Origin: Basidiobolus meristosporus CBS 931.73 | Lineage: Eukaryota > Basidiobolomycota > Basidiobolomycetes > Basidiobolales > Basidiobolaceae | Assembly (NCBI GenBank): GCA_002104905.1 | Contig: MCFE01000532.1 | Coordinates: 1-61,663, forward strand | DNA length: 61,663 nt | Direction of reading: 5' to 3' | Notes under the pieces: model-generated | The model's input: the letters and a program-made list of their open reading frames with translations, nothing else | What the model was told of the DNA's origin: nothing | Database searches by the model: none | Program-made: the position numbers and the translations under genes | Shown here: positions 57,815-61,663 of the stretch, piece after piece | Position numbering within the stretch: position 1 is the first letter of the stretch | Layout of the letters: every line of letters begins with the position of its first letter

Positions 57815-59714
57815 TCACGGGAACCCAACGGCTTTATGCCACTGTTCATTCACTGGTTCCCATATGTTCTGGTCTTCAGCTGGCCCTGCAAGGTCTAGCT
57901 CCTCATCTGCCAGTCTTTGCAATAAATCCTTGCAGTATTCCAGTGCATTTTCTTGAGCACTGCTCTTGAAGAAGTGCTGCAACCTCTTGGTGTGCCTATT
58001 AATGTTCCAAAACTCCACTGAAGGCATTGTGATAGTCTTTTGAGCTCTTGATGTTGTAGCCTTATCTGTCAGTGGGATCTCCTCTCTGTCAACAACGGAG
58101 GCTGTGGAGGCTGTGGTAGACAAATTGCCTTTTTCAGCAAACTCATCTACCGTGCTGGAGTGTAGCTCAACTGGCTGCACTTCCAACTCTGGTGAAAACA
58201 GCTGTTTTCTTGTTGGTAATTCTTCTTGGCTATGATGGGATTCAGTCTGTTCCTGGCTTGCGGCATTAATTGGCAAGAACTGCAGTTTTTTTTGCATGCC
58301 TCCCTGTCCCAGGGTTGGGTAGACATTTTTCCCTTTACCTTTTCCTTTATCACTGCCAGGTCTTTCACTGCTACTTTGGCTGAGTGCTTCTTGTAAAGAA
58401 CTATGTTTTCTCCTGGATAAATTCTGCTCTGACGCATCTGTTTGGCCTGCTTGTCCCTTGCTGGCACTCTTCTGGCAACCTGACATTTCTTTTCAGCTTG
58501 TTTTGAGCTCTCAACCGTAGTTGTGACAGGCTCCTGTAAAAGCGGCTGGTTTTTATCACTGCCAGGACCTTCACTGCTACTTTGACTGGGTGCTTCTTGA
58601 GTGGTACTACGCTTTTTCCTTGATAAATGTTGTGCTGGTGCATCCATGTCTGCCTGCTTGTCCTTAATTAGCACTCTTGCAGCTGCCTGACATCTCTTTG
58701 ACGCTTGTCTGGAGCTTTTGGCCCACTTGTAATGGGCTCTTGAGGAAGCTGCTGGTTTTTAGCCATGGCACCCTTGTTCTTCTGACTTTGATAGTTTCTG
58801 CTATTCTTAAGATACTTTCTTAGCATACCAATACTGGCCCAAAATCCATTTGCCCATTTGAATCCAGGATAATGCTCATGGAACAAGTCAAGTGCATTCT
58901 GCTTGGCCTTGAGTTCCTGATGGTCCCATGGTATGCCAGCCTTAAGGTGATGGCATGCTAGACTTCTGATGGCCTCTTGTATATTAGCCCACTCTTCATT
59001 ATTGCACTCAATGACTTCTCAGATCTTCAATGTCTTTTGATTTTTAGGTTTTGGTATAAACACCACATTGTCTCCCTCCCATGCTGTGATAGGTTTTTCT
59101 GTGGGCTTTATCTTTGGGCACTGTTGTTGTGCTTCAAAGACTGTACGGTGTTCCTCTGCTGTTACATCAGGAAATGGCTCAATTCTTGGCTGTGACATTG
59201 AGCTACTTGAGTTCCTTCTTTGCAGCAAAGATACTGCTTTCTCTACCTGGGATATTGATTGCTCTACATGTATTATCCGCTCATCCTGTTTCTGGACTAC
59301 TTCCTGATTTCTCTGGGCCATTGCATCTATCCTATCAGCCACTGCACCTAATTGCTTCATTAATGCTTTGGTATGAGCTGACAACATACTTGCTAATATG
59401 GGTGGTGGTGATGTTATCATGGCCACTTGCTGATCCTCAACAGAGGGTACTGCATTTGCTACATTCTCATCTGCCGGAGCATAACAGTCAGCTTGTGGCT
59501 CCGCAGAGGTTCTCAATTGCCTACTTGACTAAGAACCTGAGGAGTCCGCATTATTACCTTCAATGGGCACACTGTCCACAGGGCCTTTTTTGGATGTAGC
59601 CCCACTTGTTGCACTGAATGTCAAAGCAAGCTGTTGTCCAACAGTTCTTCTGTTGCCGTCAGCGGTGGGGTTTGGTTGAGAACCAGACAACTTTGCTTTA
59701 TTTTTTGGCGGCAT
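57815..59714 (-). pseudogene. transposon-borne accessory frame with coiled coil and tandem repeats, function unknown
   Basis: From MPPKNKAKLSG at 59714, one frame runs to ~58668, interrupted by an in-frame TAG near 59529 and a TGA at 59019 (…LKI-stop-EVIEC). Frameshifts near 58670 and 58450 then lead to the final segment ending at 57815 (…WHKAVGFP). In order: a basic/Ser start; Pro/Ala region; a coiled coil (MLSAHTKALMKQLGAVADRIDAM, DERIIHVEQSISQVEKAV); a compact block with HHLKAGIPWDHQELKAKQNA and FKWANGFWASIGMLRKYLKNSR; two ~70-residue imperfect tandem repeats (KNQxLxQEP..., LSRxKxSxxQEAxSQSSSE); and a C-terminal block with FWNINRHTKRLQHFFKSSAQ. I do not recognise it. Its place head-to-head with a transposase suggests an accessory protein or a transposon-captured host gene. 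Confidence 0.55.
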
Positions 59715-59907
59715 ATATATGGAAGTGAGTCAAACCAAAGGGGAAACAGTGTTACATATACGTGTGTATGTGGTGCCACAACTTTATTTATAATGCTTAC
59801 TATGGCGGGTCATCATTGAATCTTACATTCATGTAGGTGCAATGTCTCAAATACAAGACTGTCTTAAGTTCACATGAGTATTGACCAAAAAGTGGTATAA
59901 TAGTGTT

Positions 59908-61663
59908 ATGTTGTTGAAGGTCAAACTGTTTGCCCCTATGGACAAGACTACTTTGACTCAAAGCCGTAAGAGAAGAGAAAAAAGACCATGTGGCTATTGT
60001 GGCAAGCCTCTCAGCCATGAAGCATGCAGACAGCATAGGAAGTATTACAAGGATCACTGCCAGTGTTTTGCCACCCAAGTCATATTTGACCATTGATTGG
60101 TCACTACTGTACCAACATTATCTTGCCGGCCAGTTGATACTTCTATATAGCACCTGGCTGTCTTTGTCACCTTGTGCAAACTGAGTCAGGTGAGTTTGTG
60201 ACGCCTTTAGACTCACCTCAGTCCTTCTGAATATGGCATGCAGAGTGATAGCTCTGACAAAGAAGGTTCACTGATGGATTTTGAGCCTATCTCCCCTAAC
60301 AACAGTACCACGTATGAGCCTGGTCAAATCCCTATATGCAATGAGACAACACCCGTTGAGACAAATGCCAAGGATACTTTATGGAGCCAAGTGAGCCCAG
60401 TAATCCATCTACTGGTGAATGATGTGATGTTGTGGCAGAGAAGTGGCGCGTTTCCACTAATATCAGTAATGGGGGCTTTGAGGATTTATTACTACTTCTT
60501 GCCAAAATCATACCGGGATGCAACTTACCATGTACATGGTACAAGTGGACAACCATCATGCGGCTGGCAACATATGATCCAGAGACTGTCCTGATTCCAG
60601 CATGTGTTAACAGTTGCATGGCATTCACATCCAAAAATGCTACCATTGCAACATGTCCAAATTGTCAGGAATCCACCACCATTGAGGGAAAACATTGTTC
60701 ACACTCTGGATATATTCCGGTCATACCCTAGTCTGAGGAAGCTGATGCAGTCCAACAAATATTGCAAAGCTATACAGTACCGCACTCAGTATCAATCAAG
60801 CGCAAACATATCCAATATATTTGATGGCAAACATTACAAACAGCTAAGAAGCAAGGGCTACTTTGAAGGTATGTATGACCATGCCTTTGCTTTAGCACTT
60901 GATGGATTCTCATTAAACAAGTACTCTACCAGCAAATCCTGCTGGCCACTGATTCTCATCAATCTGAATCTGCCGCCCATCTTACGGTATCAGAGCAATA
61001 ATCTGATGGTAGTCTCACTGGTATCTGGGCCTAAATCACCATCCAACCTGGATAGCTACCTGTATCCATTGCTGAATGAATTTTGTATGCTTTCCAGCGG
61101 GATAACGGTGAATGGCCGTCATGTAAAAGCGCATATTATTATCTGCATTGGAGATACCCCAGCCATCAGCAAGATAGCAGGTTTTTCTGGGCACAATGGA
61201 CGGTATTGCTGTTGAATGTGTGAGATCCAGGGGATTTACTCCATAACTCACACACATTATTATTACCCAAACACCAGCACTAAGAACATCATCTTTCCAC
61301 AGAGAGAACATACAGAAGTAAGCATGCAATTGCAGCAAAGTTGGCAAGCTATAAGCCATTGGCCGGAATATGGAATCAATTGGAAACCGGAGATACTTAA
61401 GATAGAGGGTATCTGTTGGAGCAAAAGCTTTCCACTGGGAGCAATGCATTTGCTTTTCAACAATATCCCTATACTGATGACCAAGTTGTACATGGGGCAT
61501 TTCAAGCTAAATGAGCCCTTTGAGATACCGGAGAAATTTGAAAAAATTGGCAAGATATTACAGAGTATCCGCTACCCTAAGTACTTCTCACGGGCTCCAA
61601 TAAATACTCATACGCATATGCAACAATACAAATGCAAAGACTGGATGAACTGGATATGTATTT
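59908..61663 (+). pseudogene. Tnp2-family transposase, broken, 3' end outside window
   Basis: The first segment (59908-60096) has a zinc-finger-like CGYCGKPLSHEACRQHRKYYKDHC. Frames then change at least twice (60238-60594, 60432-60731, 60604-61215). A CPNCQESTT knuckle falls in the second. Tnp2 core motifs follow in the third: YPSLRKLMQSNKYCKAI, DHAFALALDGFSLNKYSTSKSCWPL, LNLPPILRYQSNNLMVVSLVSGPKSP..LDSYLYPL, and IGDTPAISKIAGFSGHNGRYCC. An in-frame TGA (61213-61215) interrupts the usual GHNG...C.MC motif; the frame then continues open to the window edge (MCEIQGIYSI ... SFPLGAMHLLFNNIPILMTKLYMGHF). The TGA sits where an Arg/Trp/Cys codon is expected. It would cut and paste the element. Frame changes may include an unrecognised intron, but the TGA points to decay. 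Confidence 0.8.

Larger units (their letters stand above)
57317..61663. mobile_element. Tnp2/CACTA-type (Plavaka-like) DNA transposon, left part; runs past window end
   Basis: The left limit is placed where copia gag homology stops; the element would then begin CCCTATGAAAAATTATTGAG. It contains a minus-strand frame of unknown function (57815-59714) and, divergently, a Tnp2-family transposase (from 59908) that continues beyond the window. Both frames are broken. The right end, inverted terminus and target duplication cannot be seen, so class and boundary are inferred from the transposase and the gag junction. Confidence 0.7.

Noticed and set aside
1-61663. CRISPR arrays, bacterial operons, or a prokaryotic defence system
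   Set aside because: Genes are intron-containing and eukaryotic; no regularly spaced direct repeats with unique spacers were seen.

Overview
The window is from a fungal nuclear genome. It has short spliced introns (about 55-80 bp, GT...AG, CTAAC/CTAAT/CTGAC-like branch sites) and a conserved eukaryotic gene set: WAPL, DUS3, Csm1/Pcs1, BLOC-1 subunit 2, SEC11, ROMO1/Mgr2, HIBCH, a SulP sulfate permease and Dlt1. Dlt1 and Csm1/Pcs1 point to Fungi. An animal-like BLOC1S2, a single-exon PGAP4-like glycosyltransferase and retroelement islands would suit an early-diverging (non-Dikarya) filamentous fungus, but the sequence alone does not settle the lineage.

Layout. 0-16.4 kb is gene-dense: end of a Dlt1-like gene (+), a large Ser-rich nuclear-type protein (-), a secreted FN2-like/TM/SH3 membrane protein (-), a 3.3-kb gene-free gap, BLOC1S2 (-), WAPL (-) and, divergent from it, DUS3 (+). 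16.4-27 kb is mostly gene-free: one large single-exon gene (rhomboid-like domain plus PGAP4-like transferase) lies between two inverted ~450-bp repeats. 26.5-32.6 kb is a nest of copia LTRs around one nearly complete copia element (27090-31757) with a perfect 5-bp target duplication. 33-36 kb holds two tandem SEC11 genes that are almost identical except for two short tracts. 36.4-45.4 kb is gene-dense again: Csm1/Pcs1 (+), an M8-like secreted metalloprotease (+), HIBCH (-), ROMO1/Mgr2 (+). 45.4-49.9 kb is gene-free, followed by the sulfate permease (-). 52-55.4 kb is gene-free. 55.4-57.3 kb holds copia remnants, one split by a solo LTR with a 5-bp duplication. From ~57.3 kb to the end is a decayed DNA transposon of the Tnp2/CACTA (Plavaka-like) type, with a divergently transcribed second reading frame.

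The cellular genes are unrelated housekeeping functions and do not form a cluster: cohesin release and kinetochore orientation (WAPL, Csm1), tRNA modification, valine catabolism and protein import in mitochondria (HIBCH, ROMO1), ER signal-peptide removal (SEC11), endolysosomal sorting (BLOC1S2), sulfate uptake and cell-surface proteins. The most unusual items are the SEC11 pair with signs of gene conversion, the rhomboid-PGAP4-like fusion, the FN2-like/SH3 membrane protein, the leishmanolysin-like protease and the layered transposons. Exon joins below were derived by hand from splice signals, frame continuity and family conservation, and have no transcript support.
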